From the NCBI GenBank assembly GCA_020809705.1, contig CP085827.1, positions 7,456,001 to 7,520,000 on the forward strand: a stretch of 64,000 bases of DNA, read 5' to 3'. The notes beneath the pieces were generated by a model that was given only the letters and a program-made list of their open reading frames with translations, searched no databases and was not told where the DNA came from. A program made the translations under genes and the position numbers. The stretch's first letter is position 1, and each line of letters begins with the position of its first letter. Origin of the DNA: Calonectria ilicicola (taxonomy: Eukaryota; Ascomycota; Sordariomycetes; Hypocreales; Nectriaceae). Below are positions 51,610 to 63,300 of this stretch, one piece after another.

Positions 51610-54600
51610 CTATTGCGGTCCCATTCGTGCTTCACCCCAGTCGTGAATCCAGTTCGTTACAATTTCATCAATGCGAACATAGGACATATGATAAGGGAGG
51701 GGAAATACAAAAGAAATATTAGGTCGGGTTGAGTTGCCATAGTGCCCGTTGTCCTGTGACCAGCGATGGAACACCTTTGTGGAGAGGTCTGTCCTCGTCG
51801 CGTACCTGACGAATTTGTCGAAACCTGAACCTACTATGCGAAATGCCGCTTTCTGTGCTGAGGGTGCCAGCCTCAGCCGCAGGCGAGACGGTATCTTGCG
51901 ACAGTGGAGGATGTGTCTCGGGGACTTCTGTCGTCCGCAGCAGCGGTGGCTTTCGTACTCTTCATGTTTGAACCTCTCGTGGTAGCGGACAGAGTCACCG
52001 TGGTGTGATCTGGCCGCGAGGAGGTGCTGGAGTGTGGCTCTTGGAATGCAGAGCTCTCCGGGGCATTCGAGGCTCGCTCTGAGTTCAAGCGGCCGGTAGG
52101 CATCTGGCATGTTTTCCTGACACCACCTTACGAATTTCTTTGTTGTTCTTTCCTTGGCTATTCTTTTAACATAGGCAAGTGTTGGGGTTGGATCCTTCGC
52201 GACTGTCTTTGTTCCTTTCTTTGCGAGCTTGTCAGCTAGCTCGTTGCCTGGGATTTCCATATGTCCCGGGCACCATTTTGCTGTTACTTGTCCATGTGTC
52301 TTTGCTAACTCTTGGTATTCTAGGAACACATGTTGTGATGATTCGGACGGCTTCCCGTTCATTGCTCTGATAACTGATGTATTGTCTAGGCATACATAAA
52401 TCTTTGGTGGGCAAGGGGTGACCTCAAGGGCTCTCTTGAGGCCTTCGAGTGCGCCCCTGGCTTCAGCGTCGAATACTTCGGCCGGTCCGAGCCGTCCGAA
52501 GCCGCAGCTGTATTGTCGGTCATTGCGGTATACTGCGAATCCATATCCAACATTTTCTCCTTCCTTCGAACCATCCGTGTATACCACAATGTCCTGGGGC
52601 GGAACTCGCTCTAGCTACTTAAGGAAGAGCTTTGTTGTGTTTTCTTTGGACAGGTTCTGTGGGGAGTGAGCAGGTGGGGAGGGGTGGAGGAGTTTGGGAC
52701 GTGGCGCATTGAGGGCAAGGTGTGTAGTTATTTGGAGTCTGGTGGCTTCGTGGCCCAGTCTTTTGGATATGTCACGTTTTGTTCTATGGGTGAGTGAATG
52801 GCCTTCGTCGAGGTAACGCATGCGGGCTGCGAACCTCTGGCGTCGGGCTTCCATGATTTGGTTGACCGGCGGGATACCTGTTTCCCTATGAAGGGCCGGG
52901 AGGGGGGTTGTTGACCAAACTGGGGCGATTGATCTGAGTGCTGTCATGAGGGTCTTGTGCATCTTTTTCATCTGTCCAATTGCACCTGTGCGTTGGCCCT
53001 TCCTGTGATGGATTGCTGTTGTTTCGCCCGCGAACTAGACTTCCGTACCATGGAAGAGGACTGGTTCGACGCACGCTCGTACGGCTTTCCCAACCGCCTT
53101 TGGGATGGGGCCACGGATCGTGCTAGTTATGCTGCGAAGCAGGAACGACACCGCCTTGGCTTTGGTAATCCACGTATCTCTGTGGTCGTCAAACTTTAGT
53201 CTACGGTCTAGCCAAATGCCCAACCAGCGGAGTGCCTTGTCCGTTGTCTTTGGCACATCTCCATGAAATACTGCTGGGTTGACATTGCTGTCTTGCTTGC
53301 GGCTAAAGTGCATGGCTTCTGTTTTGTCTGGGTCAAAGGCGATCCCATTATTCTCACCCCATTCGATGAGTTCATCTAAGTCATGTGTGGCGTCCTGGGC
53401 TGTTTGGTGTAGGTCGTCGCCAATTCGGAGGATTGCCGTGTCGTGCGCGTATCCGCTGCGCTTGGCAGAGTTGAGGTGGATTTGTTTTAATCCTTTAGGG
53501 AGGTTTGGTTGTCCGAGCTTGTAAATAGGCTCGGTATATAGCAGGAATAGGATTGGCGATGTGGGGGATCCTTGTGGGAGTCCGCATTTGAGCGGTTTGG
53601 TTTTGGTTGTTGTGCTCTGGAGTCTGATTCTTGCTGCTCTATTCGTCATGAAAGAGGCAGTCCATAATGCGATCTGGATTGGCCACCCTTGCGAGCGGAG
53701 TCTATGTATAAGTCTATTTCTTAGCACTGTGTCAAATGCACCTTGAATGTCGGCTGTGATCTGCGTGGCTACTTGTCCGTTTCTCAGGGCTTGTTCAATA
53801 TCGTGCACGAGGGCTGCTACGAGGTCTGTTGCTGATCTCTTAGGCAGCGCGCCAAACTGTTGTGAGTGCAGGATTTGTTCTGTGACTGCTGTATATGCAA
53901 GGCGGCGCCCGATCAGTCTCTCTAGTCCCTTTCCTATGCAAGGGAGCAGAGATATTGGTCTCCACGACCTTGGCGAGGACATATTTCTTTTGCCAGATTT
54001 GGGGATCATCACTACTTCTGCTATTTTGAATGCCAGGGGGTGGTGTCCGGCTTGGAGGCAGCTCTCATATAGCCACCTCACAAATCTTCCGAGGATTTTC
54101 CATGTTGCTTTTAGAAGATCCGTGGTTATGCCATCCGCGCCTGGGGCTTTATTTCCAGTACGGGTTAGAGAATCTTCAGCTTCGAGGTTGTCTATGGTCA
54201 TCTTAAAGGGGATGGGGCGTGATTGCGGTTCTGGGAGGTCGGCCCACGGATCAGGAATGTCATCGGAGTCGGCTCTCCTTTCGAGCAGTGCTGAACGTAG
54301 TGCTTCTGCTCGGTCGTTGTCTGTAGTATAGACTTTGCCTCCCATTTGCAGGGGTGGCGGTTTGAACTGGGAAGGTGCTCTTAGCCATTTTGTGATTCTA
54401 AATATGTCGTTATCCGTTTTGAGGTCTTCTACGGTTCTGACTCAATAATTGTCTTTCCCCTTTTTCGCTTGTTTTCTGAACTCCTTCTTTGCTTCTTTAA
54501 CAAGGTCACGGTTGCCGATGCGTTTGGCCGCTAAGTAGAACTTATGGGCTTCGATGCACTCCTTTGTCCACCAGGGTGCGGGTTTATTGCGGACGCCAGT

Positions 54601-54672
54601 TGGCTTCCCTATTGTCTTGACACCGGTTTCTAATAGGTCAATGAGGCTTTGAGCATAACGATCTAGTCCCAC
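51610..54672 (-). pseudogene. LINE ORF2: RT and RNase H, broken
   Basis: One reading frame runs from about 54672 to 51610 but is cut by three nonsense codons: TGA at 54442-54444, TAG at 53035-53037 and TAG at 52615-52617. Each fits a TGG to TAG/TGA change (G to A), typical of repeat-induced point mutation. The RT core shows GADGI, QFGALPKRSATD, the ADIQGAFD block and GLPQGSPTSP. The catalytic YADD box reads YAHD at 53440-53451. The RNase H part keeps YTDGSKEG, DAEARGALEGL, CLDNTSVI and the final NELADKLAK. Confidence 0.9.
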
Positions 54673-55204
54673 TGTATGTGATGCGTCCCATATGAGGGAG
54701 CTCTTTCCCGCTTCGGCGAAGTTGACAAACCTCTCGACTTCTTCTCCTCCTACTATTGTGTTTCTTGGGTTCTGGTCTTGGCGCAGCCAAGGAGGGGATT
54801 TCGGTGCATAATGTGAAGTGGTCTGATGTGGTGTCTAGGTGTTGCTAAATCGTGGTTTCTGCAAAGGGGACGTTCGAGAACTCGAGGTCGAGCGTGTTTC
54901 CGTATATGTGTGTTGGTTCGTTTGGGGAGCTTATCGGCGAGAGAGAGTTATCTTCTACCCAGTTTGTGGGCTCCTCTCCTCCTTGCTTTATTTCTCCTAA
55001 TTGCCAGGTTAGGTGAAAAGCATTGAAGTCTCCAGCTACAATACACTTTTCCGGCACTGGCCATTTGAAGAGGGTATCAAAGGTGTCATCTTCTGGTTTG
55101 CGGAATACGTTTACGATTGTTGTGTTGTTAAGGTTGATCCAAACGATCTTCCTTTTTCTTGTGGTTGTAACTGGTGGCAAGCATGGGCAGTCTTTTCCTA
55201 ACAT
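54673..55204 (-). pseudogene. LINE ORF2 endonuclease fragment
   Basis: A 119-residue frame contains VAGDFNAFHLTW and later NTLDLEFSN, hallmarks of the AP-like endonuclease/exonuclease/phosphatase domain of LINE ORF2. It is out of frame with the RT part, with a TAG at 54845 and a frameshift before 54672. Confidence 0.8.
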
Positions 55205-55360
55205 ACATCATTGCTCTTGGCTTGGTGTCATTTTCCTAGTTTGGGACTGGGGAGTATGTATCGGAAGCGGGGTGTGTTTTGGTTTTGCTGATACCGTCGA
55301 TAATGTTTGTCCATGGTTCTCGGAGTACGATTACGTCGTCCCCTACTGTGTCTGCGAGAG

Positions 55361-56607
55361 CTAGTGTTGTATCGTGCTGGGATCCGCCATTCCATACATT
55401 TGCTTGGAATATACGAATCGGGCTAGCTTTTTGTCGAGCTTGTCATTGCACGAGGGTGACGTTGTCACCCTCGTCTTCGTGTGCCTGTGTCTCGCTCCTC
55501 CGTCTCCTCTTGGAGGGGGAGATCGGGTACAGAAGCTCGAGGGGCGGGGGAGACTAAGATGTAAGGTTCGCAGGGGGTCGGATGCTGAGGGTAGCAGGGG
55601 GTTCGGGGGCGGAGACGATTCAGCTGCTGGTTGCGGGTTCTCTTGGTTGAAGAATCTCTTGTCTGTTTGACGCATCTTGTATTCCTCAACTTTGGTAAGT
55701 CTCTTGAGCCTTCCATCTTCGTCCCGCGAGGATTTCGCTGGGCAGTTGACGTAATTAGCCTCATGGGGTCCGTTGCAGTTGATGCGTTGGGGAGGTGCTT
55801 GGCAAGGGGTTTCGGTGTCTGCGTACGCAGGTGCTGCACTTGCTTGTTCGGCTGTACTTCCTGCGAGGATGATGGCCCCAACAGTTGGGCCATTGGTGGA
55901 TGGGCGGATTTTTCTCAATGAGTCGGCATAGTCGGATCGTGCCGAAGAGCTTGAATAAGCGCTTTGACGGTTGCAGGAAGGAGACAATGACAGTCTTCGT
56001 TGGTTTGTCCGGATCGTCGTGTCGTGAGATATGGTAGCCGATTGGCTCCATTCCGGGTTGTGCGATGATTTCATCGCGCAGCCGTTCGTTGTTTGGCATG
56101 ATTTCTCTATTCATTACGACTAATATGCGAGGGCAGTTTGTACGGGTACCACCACTGTACCCCTTCCACTTTGTATCTGCCCATTGATCAGACAATTTTG
56201 GTGGAATTCTCGATAATATTGTACTGGATTGTAATGGCTTTCGGGTGAATTGCCCGTCCTGACTTTATACACACATCGAGGCTTGGCGTCAAGGCTGAGT
56301 TTAGGTTTTGTTGCGATGTAGGGTTGGATTGTGAAGGGGATTTTTCATTGGCGTGCCTGCTCGTATCAGCAGATGAAGACAAGAATATCCCTGTCCCTGT
56401 CTGTCGATCTGATGTGGTGGGTATTGACATTGGAATTGCTGGTGTTGCTATTATTTGTGTTCTGCTGCCGTCTTTCTTGTCTGGCTGGTTTTGGAGTAAG
56501 CTGTGGTCCCCGTTTGTTTGGGCGTTTGTCATTATCGTTGCGTAGGTGCGCGAGTTTCTACTGAAGCCTAGTATCACGGCTCTAGTTCGACTTCCAGAGC
56601 TGAACAA
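55361..56607 (-). pseudogene. LINE ORF1 (gag-like), frameshifted
   Basis: Fragments in different frames (56607-56188, 56195-55761, 56074-55361) together resemble a LINE gag: a nucleic-acid-binding region (KPTKTVIVSF, LFKLFGTIRLCRLIEK) then CCHC zinc knuckles. In the first knuckle two cysteines are lost (HQWPNCWGHHPRRKYS, with Trp and Tyr). A second reads INCNGPHEANYVNCP. At least one frameshift separates them. Confidence 0.75.
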
Positions 56608-56830
56608 ATCTTTGTGCCAGATCCTTGGTGATTATTGCTTTGCGGCCGGTCGTGTATTTCTGTGCAACTTTGACAAAGCTTTCTGCAAGGTCCTAAAGGA
56701 CGGATATCTTTTCTTCCAGATAGGCGCGCTTGTTGGCAGCGACTCCCTTGAAGTGTTAAGTCGTGTCAACTGCCGTGTTGAAGATGGAGGTTTCGAGTCC
56801 TGTTGGGCTTTCCCATGTGATGAATGGGTG

Positions 56831-56881
56831 TTGAGGGGTGGTGGCTGAGTCAGCCACACCAATCCCCTCAATACAGCCTAG
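56831..56881. repeat. Nested hairpin plus CTAG, copy 1
   Basis: Outer arms TTGAGGGG (56831-56838) and CCCCTCAA (56864-56871) enclose a 17-bp near-palindrome GTGGCTGAGTCAGCCAC (56841-56857), with CTAG at 56878-56881. It lies at the presumed 5' end of the LINE. A reverse-complement relative is at 63903-63954. Confidence 0.8.
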
Positions 56882-57640
56882 AGCGAGCTGGTGCGAGAAG
56901 GCTTCTTAGTTCTGGTAAATACACAGGTTGCAGTCCACACATCACTGGCCTTCGACAATGTGTCGCTGCTAGCCAGGCTGCTCAGTGGAGTCGCATTGAT
57001 GTTCGCGTTGTTGAGATCCGGGTTTTTTTCCGGCGTCTGGAGTCGTAGGTTCCTCACCTCCTAGATGTCTAGCATGCATTGTTCTGTTATGTTATTGTCA
57101 CTACATTCTGGGAGCGTGAATCTGGCAAGAGATGCGTCGTCATCGGAGGTAGGATTAAGAACTGTGAGGTTCTCGATTCCTGGCCTGGCCATTGGCCTTG
57201 AGATTGGTTGGTGTTGCGCTATTGTTATAATTTTGGCGTATCCTTGGCAAGTCCACTAACATCAGTAGTTCGGGGACTTGATCGTAGGAAGGAAGTTGCG
57301 TGTAACACGGGCTCTCTCAAACCAAGGGAAGCCCACATCCCTGGAGCCCGCGTTACATACACTCACACCATCATCAACTTTGGAGATCCTCGAATATTTC
57401 AGCACCATCTTGCATCAATATAATAATCACTATGTACTTATATTTGAAACTGTGGGTAGGCTCGGGCTATAGCCACATTCACGCTGCTTTGTAGCTACTG
57501 TTTTTTGTGATTATGACTTGTTGTTGTTTTTCCTAGCTAGTCTAGCTACGCGTGCAAACACCGTAGTAGCCTAGTTTACGTGACCACACAGGGCCACTCC
57601 GACTTGTGTTACCAACAGAAACAGCCCAGCATAGGACTTC
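56882..57640. other. Intergenic between LINE and LTR-like repeat
   Basis: No gene seen. It contains the 57-bp palindromic LTR-like fragment at 57301. The remainder has only short random frames. Confidence 0.55.
57301..57357. repeat. Short palindromic fragment of the LTR-like repeat
   Basis: The 57 bp begin TGTAACACGGGCTC and end GAGCCCGCGTTACA, near-perfect inverted arms of 14 bp. The first ~46 bp resemble the 5' part of the 222-bp repeats at 57641 and 59593, so this is a truncated, possibly rearranged copy. Confidence 0.65.
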
Positions 57641-57862
57641 TGTAATACGTGCTCCTTCACACCAAGGGAAACCTCATCCATTGAGGTCAAAAACAACATA
57701 TCCCTTGCCTTGTACACACAACAGGGCATGGTAGCCTGTTCATTCACTTATTCAAGAAGAAGAGGATAGAGGAAAGATGGAAGGATCAAGCTTTAATCTC
57801 GTATTCAATAGGAACCTACGTCTGCCCTGCTTGACTACCTCTACCAGTGTCGCCCTGTTACA
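57641..57862 (+). repeat. 222-bp LTR-like repeat, copy 1
   Basis: It starts TGTAAT, ends GTTACA, and has the same length as the copy at 59593-59814 in direct orientation. The last ~100 bp are nearly the same in both, while the 5' half is more diverged. Flanks ACTTC (left) and ATTTC (right) match at four of five bases, a possible decayed 5-bp target duplication. Confidence 0.75.
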
Positions 57863-57900
57863 ATTTCTCGATGCTGCCATATTTTCAGACCGTGTTTACA

Positions 57901-59008
57901 TCAACCAGAGCCACTGGATTCAGTGCTCCGCTTATGTACTTCTTTATGACTTACCGCAAATTCATCAACAGCAGGAAATGAACTCAGACGATAGATACTT
58001 AGACAGGGTACTATTGTGGGCAAAATCTTAACTTCATTCCTTTCTGATATTTGAATGTCGGCTAGAATATTGCCCCGGGGTCGTGCATTGCTTGCATCTA
58101 GGGTTGCATGTTTCGGATCGCGTCTGCCGCAAAAGATATCGGCTAAAAACATGCGGATGGAAGGCATGCATGTGCAGACAAGACCAACAAATATCTCCAC
58201 TATAGACCATATGGTAATTGGCATATAATTCCAGGTAGGGTTTGTATCACCGGTGTGGAATTTGATGGCGGAGTGTAGTCGTAATATGCTGACGATCGTG
58301 ATACTGGCGAGTGTTAGATAGACAATATTCCCAAGGTGTATGGAAGTCTTACAAAGTACCAACAAAAAACATACTCCCTACCAAAAGTTTGTTTTTCCAA
58401 TCAAGAGCCAATGATTTGAGTTGCGATAACGGCACAGCGAGCATCCAAACATCCAGAATGATGCTGCTAACTGCGCCCGAGATACTGATAATGTCAAGAT
58501 TTAAACACTTCCCATGGTGTTCTCCATCCCAACCTTGCCAAATGAAACTGATAGGCCAACAAACGAAGGCAATTACCAATGTATATACCGCCCCGACCAA
58601 GGCGCAGAAAACAATTGTTCCCCAAAGGAGATGCCGAATAAGCATTGTTGGAAAAATTCTCAAGTAGAAAAGGAGGAGAGAAATTTTAACAAGGTTGATC
58701 TGAACAAAATATAGCGCTGCGATGATTTGAAAATATCGAAGAAATTCTGTGATCTGCTCTGGAGTTTGGGTATACACGTCACGGCCAAATCCATTTTCGA
58801 GAAGGCCGAAAAATGTCACAAAGGCACTCGCATAACCACTGATGACTGTCAAAATAAAGACCCAGTCATCGGCGCCGAGGCCGATTCCCCTCATATGCTT
58901 GTATAAAATTCTCTGGATAGCACAAATGGTACCCAATGCAAGTAGCGAACCAAAGACAACTCGGCAGACTTGTGATTTATCTCGAATGGGAGCATCACAT
59001 AAAGTCAT
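57901..59008 (-). CDS. Rhodopsin-domain integral membrane protein
   Basis: Two exons (59008-58353, 58303-57901; 49-bp intron GTAAGA...GCCAG) give 352 residues. It belongs to the fungal-specific rhodopsin-domain family of seven-helix integral membrane proteins, which includes Pth11-like receptors. Markers are GADDWVFILTVISG, the QIINLVKISLLLFYLRIF-like helix region, the IWQGWDG loop, LDVWMLAVPL, and after splicing FITIVSILRL with NPTWNY. There is no CFEM domain at the N-terminus. It lies alone between two LTR-like repeats and shows no disablement. A part in the peptide cluster is unlikely given the LINE in between. Ligand and function are unknown. Confidence 0.82.
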
Positions 59009-59592
59009 TGTCAGGTTTTGGGTGACTGCGAATCGTCACTTAGTCGCTGTCCACACACAAATTATTCGCCTTAATAATGAACGTACACAGGGCTTGTTTA
59101 AGTGAACAGGCACTTTTGACACAAATGGTCATTTCAGCTGCGAAGCGCCGATCATGGCAAAGGCAGGTCTGATTTGTGATAGAGCAGGATGATGTGGGAA
59201 GTATCATCGTAAAACACTGTAGCTAAACAAGCACTGGAGTATAAATATCATAATCGACGCAAGTCATATATTTCAGCTGAAACAACTTACAGCACAGTCA
59301 GGTATTTCAGCCATGGCAGTACTTAGGTTGACTTGACCTTCCACGATTGGTAACATGCTCAGGCTGGTCAGCCACCATAACCACAGCCATAGCCACATAC
59401 TGGTTGTTAATCTGAAGGACTGATGCACAATATACCAACGTAATGTAATTTTTCAGTTTCAAGCGCAAAGTGCTGGAGAGGGTACTAAACACAAGAAGCC
59501 TTTTTATGATGGTCAGACATCCGCACAGACCTCGAATGCCTCGCTTGTGCATTGACACGCACGGATGCGATGTGCGTAAAAAGTTGTCTAGT
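59009..59592. other. Upstream region of the rhodopsin-domain gene
   Basis: AT-rich, no gene seen. It probably holds the gene's promoter, and it is bounded on the right by the second LTR-like repeat. Confidence 0.55.
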
Positions 59593-59814
59593 TGTAACGC
59601 GGGCTCCCCCAACCGAAGGGATAGCCTCATCCCTTGAGGTCTAAGACAACAGGGCCCGGGCCCTGTAAGCACATCAGGACACAGTAGCCTTTTCAGGCTC
59701 TATTAAAAGTAAGAGGAATAGCTAGAGGAAAGAAGGATCAAGCTTTAGTCTCGTATTCAATAGGAACCTACGTTTACTCTGCCTGACTATCTCATCAAGT
59801 GTCGCCCTGTTACA
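59593..59814 (+). repeat. 222-bp LTR-like repeat, copy 2
   Basis: It starts TGTAAC, ends GTTACA (TG...CA termini, 6-bp inverted ends), and is a direct repeat of 57641-57862 with equal length. The block containing GGATCAAGCTTTA and CGTATTCAATAGGAACCTACG is shared. Flanks CTAGT and GTGTA do not match, so no target duplication is visible. Confidence 0.75.
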
Positions 59815-60380
59815 GTGTAGCTCATTTTTCTTGTTTTTTTGTGGGGCGGTTGAGGTTGAGAAAGATGTGGAAAGATGGGTCGAATCGGACGGCTTGAGTT
59901 GGGGCAGGGAACGCATTTTAATACTGGCCTCTATTAGACTTTTCTATCAAGTTATTGGAGATGATATTTCTAAGTTATCACGACGTTTGGTAACTTTCTT
60001 GTTTTGGGTCTGTATTTGCAAGCCTATGCTCGAGGAACGAGAGTTACTTCTTACCTCGGTCGTGTTCTAGGGGGGGTAACGACTAGGGTGAAGCAGAAAT
60101 GACTCGATGTCTGTCGATTTAATTGGTCCCAAGTCACCTGATATCAATTCTGGGTCTTCCATTGCCTTCCATGGCTTTCGATAAGCTGCCCAGAGCTTTT
60201 GCGGATTCTTTAGGGTTTATCTGGGTGTTGCTTGTGGTGCTTGAACCCGTGATGAATATAGCCTCAAATCGTAAAAAAAATGACATAAGCTAGAAAGATT
60301 TACTTTTTCTTATCCTTATTCTTATTGGCTACTGTAGAATTACTTTGTTCTCCTTATATCAGTTGTTATTTTAACTATGC
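59815..60380. other. Intergenic between LTR-like repeat and helicase
   Basis: No gene. It may contain the 3' tail of the Helitron relic, whose helicase ends at 60381 on the minus strand. A CTAG beside a C-run at 60067-60080 is a weak candidate terminus. Confidence 0.45.
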
Positions 60381-63300
60381 TTATAGCAGGGTTTGTGCCT
60401 TCTGTATTGTTATCTCGCAGAGTGAGACTAACTGTCTTTCAGCGAGAACCATTTTATCATCTTGCTTATTCTTGACAATGTCATTCGTTCGAATTTTTGA
60501 TATCAACGTAATACCATCTAGCGATTTGCACCGCGATAGCTGGACATAAAGGCTATGCCAGCCACACTTTAGGGGCTCTCCATCGCTGCCTGTTTTAGCC
60601 CCTCTGAGTTCTACTGCAACTTGTTCCAGCGTGCGGCCTTGAACCTTGTAGTCGGTGCATGCAAAAGCTGCTGTGCATGCGAGGCCTTTCCTTGAGACAG
60701 GATGCCGCTGCCAGGATCGTGATGTTTTGTTGGGGTGGATCATGGAGCTCTCTGGGGTTAAGAGTAACGTCCCAGGCGGCATGTGGCGGAAGCAGTAGTC
60801 TTTAGTGCTGTCTGACTTGATGAGAAGCCCAGCCGGAGGTCCGAAATGGACAATAAGCGATGGGGATATCTGATACCCGGGATACATTTTGTCGATGATA
60901 ACCTCCTGTGCTTCGTACATTGCACCATTAACAATCTTGAGGCCGAGGTTCCTGTTCTTGTTGACAACCACTCTCATACCAGGCACGAATATAAACATGG
61001 CTGGGATTGGACAGCTGCTGTCGTCTCCAAGACCTGCCACAAGCCGTGCTTCTCTCTCGCTCACTGCTGCCTTCTTTCCGCCTGCCCATGTATGCTGAGG
61101 CAGAAACAAGCGGGCCACCTTCCCTTCCCTCTCTTGCTGGTCTAGGGTCGCCTCCATGTTCAGATTCCAGCGATTGGAATTTAAGGGCGTGACTGCAGTA
61201 ATACCAGTGCCCCAAGGGATCGCCTGGCCCTCGTGGAAGCATTCATTGTTGAGGAGCTCCATATCAGTTTCGTCTTGTTCTCCTCGTCGAATTTGTTGCA
61301 GCAACCTCTGCAGTCGTGGGTCTCCAGCTGCTCGCATCTGCTCGTCAAGTAGGATGACGTTTGTGAATTTTCGCCAAAGGTGCCGGGCCGATCGCAATTC
61401 TTCACTAGTAACATTGCTATCTAGGGTAAGAATAGATCTGTCCTTCACTGGTCGAAATTGGCTAAAGTCTCCAGAAAATAGGATTACCGGGATCCCTCCA
61501 AAGTCCTGGTCTGTTCCGCGAAATCGGCGCATCTGCTTGTCTGCTGCATGAAGTGTATGTGCGCCAAGCATACTGACCTCATCGACAATAAGAAGCCACT
61601 TTTCCTTCCAGTTCGTTCGCTTCACCGCGTCGATATAGGTTTTAGTGGACTCCGTCGCGAATGAATCTTTAATTTTGATCCGGCAGGCTGTGTGGAGCGT
61701 TACTCCGTTGATATGGGCAGCTGCTGCTCCGGATGGTGCTGTTATTAGAAGTCGATGTGAAATGCTCTTGCGAGAGAAGACCTCTGCTAATGCCTCTATA
61801 ACCCTGGATTTCCCAGTACCACCTTCACCACCCAGGAACTGGCAGAACTGTGGCACCCTTGCGCTAATTTCGTCGCTCTGACCTTCATCGTTGGCTTGCT
61901 CAACTTGATCCAGATGATGGCAAAGCAGGAGAAATGCAATCCTCTGCCGCTTATTAAGTGTTTTTTCATCCGCAATACTTTCCCCAATTTGCTTAAATGT
62001 TGTTTCAGGTGCATACTGCACTGTGATTGTAGTTTGCTGTGCATGCTGAGCATCTGGTTCTGTTATCTCCATTGGATCGCCTCCGAACCCGGTGGCGGCA
62101 TTATTTATCGATAAACCTGTTTCTTGCCCGGCATTGCTGGAGTATTCTGCCGTGCTATCTCCCAGAATCCTCATCTCTATCTTCCTTGACTCTTTGTCCT
62201 GCTGACTCTTTATGGACGCAAGTTTGCTTTGCTCGGGTATTTGCGGTAGTAGACTCGGTTGGTATTGCCGAATAGGCTCTGCTGTGATCAGAGATCCGAG
62301 ATCCTCCTCAAACTCCGATATCTCTTGCTGGACATCACGGAGTTGTTGATGCATTTTAGTAAGCTGTTCGGAACCCTCGGTGATTTGCCCTGGCCCCAAG
62401 GCAGCTTCTATTGTCTCAACTAGCCGACCGAACGTGCCGACCTGGTTGGCTTGGTGCGGTTCCACTGCGCCCGTGTCGGCCTCGTGCGCATCCAAATCGT
62501 CGAGCAGAGCATCATCCCCTGCTGCAGCCCACTGCTCTGCGTCCCGCCGGGCGTCTTCTGCCGACCGTCTGAGTAGCTGGATATTTCCTGCGATCGTCTG
62601 GAGCCTCTTTGGTATACGATCCTTCCATTCCTTCCATAGGTCACTTGGTTGACTGGCTTCGCTGGTAAATAGCTGCCATGGGACAAACAGCGCCAGATGC
62701 TGTACTGCTGCTTTTTGATAGTAGTTTCCCTGTTCCGCTGCTTCAAAGTCCATGTTGAGGAAGCCATTTATACATGGTACAGCATAATTCCCTGGCTGTC
62801 TCAGAATTTGCACCCACTCCTCGCTTGCACTCCAATCTTGGTCAAGCTCAATCCTTACAAGCTTCTTTGAGCGAGCATGCACTTTCCTTTGTATTTGGAT
62901 AAGGGAGAGGTAGTCATAGAGGCACAGTAGCTTTAAGACCTCCCCCCGATGATGGTAGGCCTCAAATACCGAAAGTTTCTTTCCCCCTTCACCGATCAAG
63001 ACTCGACCTTCAATAGGTTCATCTCTTTCTTGCCGAGTACTTCCCAGCTGACCATCGCTAGCCTGATTCCCCTCCACCCTGTGGCTACCTTCTTCATGTA
63101 TCTCCTCAATCTCGACCGTCTCTTCCTCAGATATGTCATCTTCCATAGCATTATTATCAGTGCAAGATGTGTTGGTATTGTTGATGCTGCCAACTGCGTG
63201 ATTATCTGTGCTGAGATCGCTATCATCCAAATCCATCTCTCCGCTCAAGTATCTGAGGTGTGGCCATCTCCGGAATATACTCCAGTAAGATAGTGTCATA

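Larger units (their letters stand above)
51610..56871 (-). mobile_element. Decayed LINE (Tad/I type) with ORF1 and ORF2
   Basis: On the minus strand the order is gag-like ORF1 with zinc knuckles, AP-type endonuclease, reverse transcriptase and RNase H, the layout of fungal Tad/I-clade LINEs. Several stop codons, frameshifts and active-site changes make it a fossil. Ends are approximate: the 5' end is taken near the hairpin at 56831-56871, and the 3' end lies just left of the RNase H stop. Confidence 0.85.

Noticed and set aside
56546..56848. 100-codon plus-strand frame near the hairpin
   Set aside because: It lies across the LINE 5' region and hairpin, has no motif, and is best explained as a shadow of LINE ORF1.
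60067..60080. CTAG next to a C-run as the Helitron 3' terminus
   Set aside because: No convincing hairpin precedes it on the minus strand and the flanking base is not T; noted only as weak.
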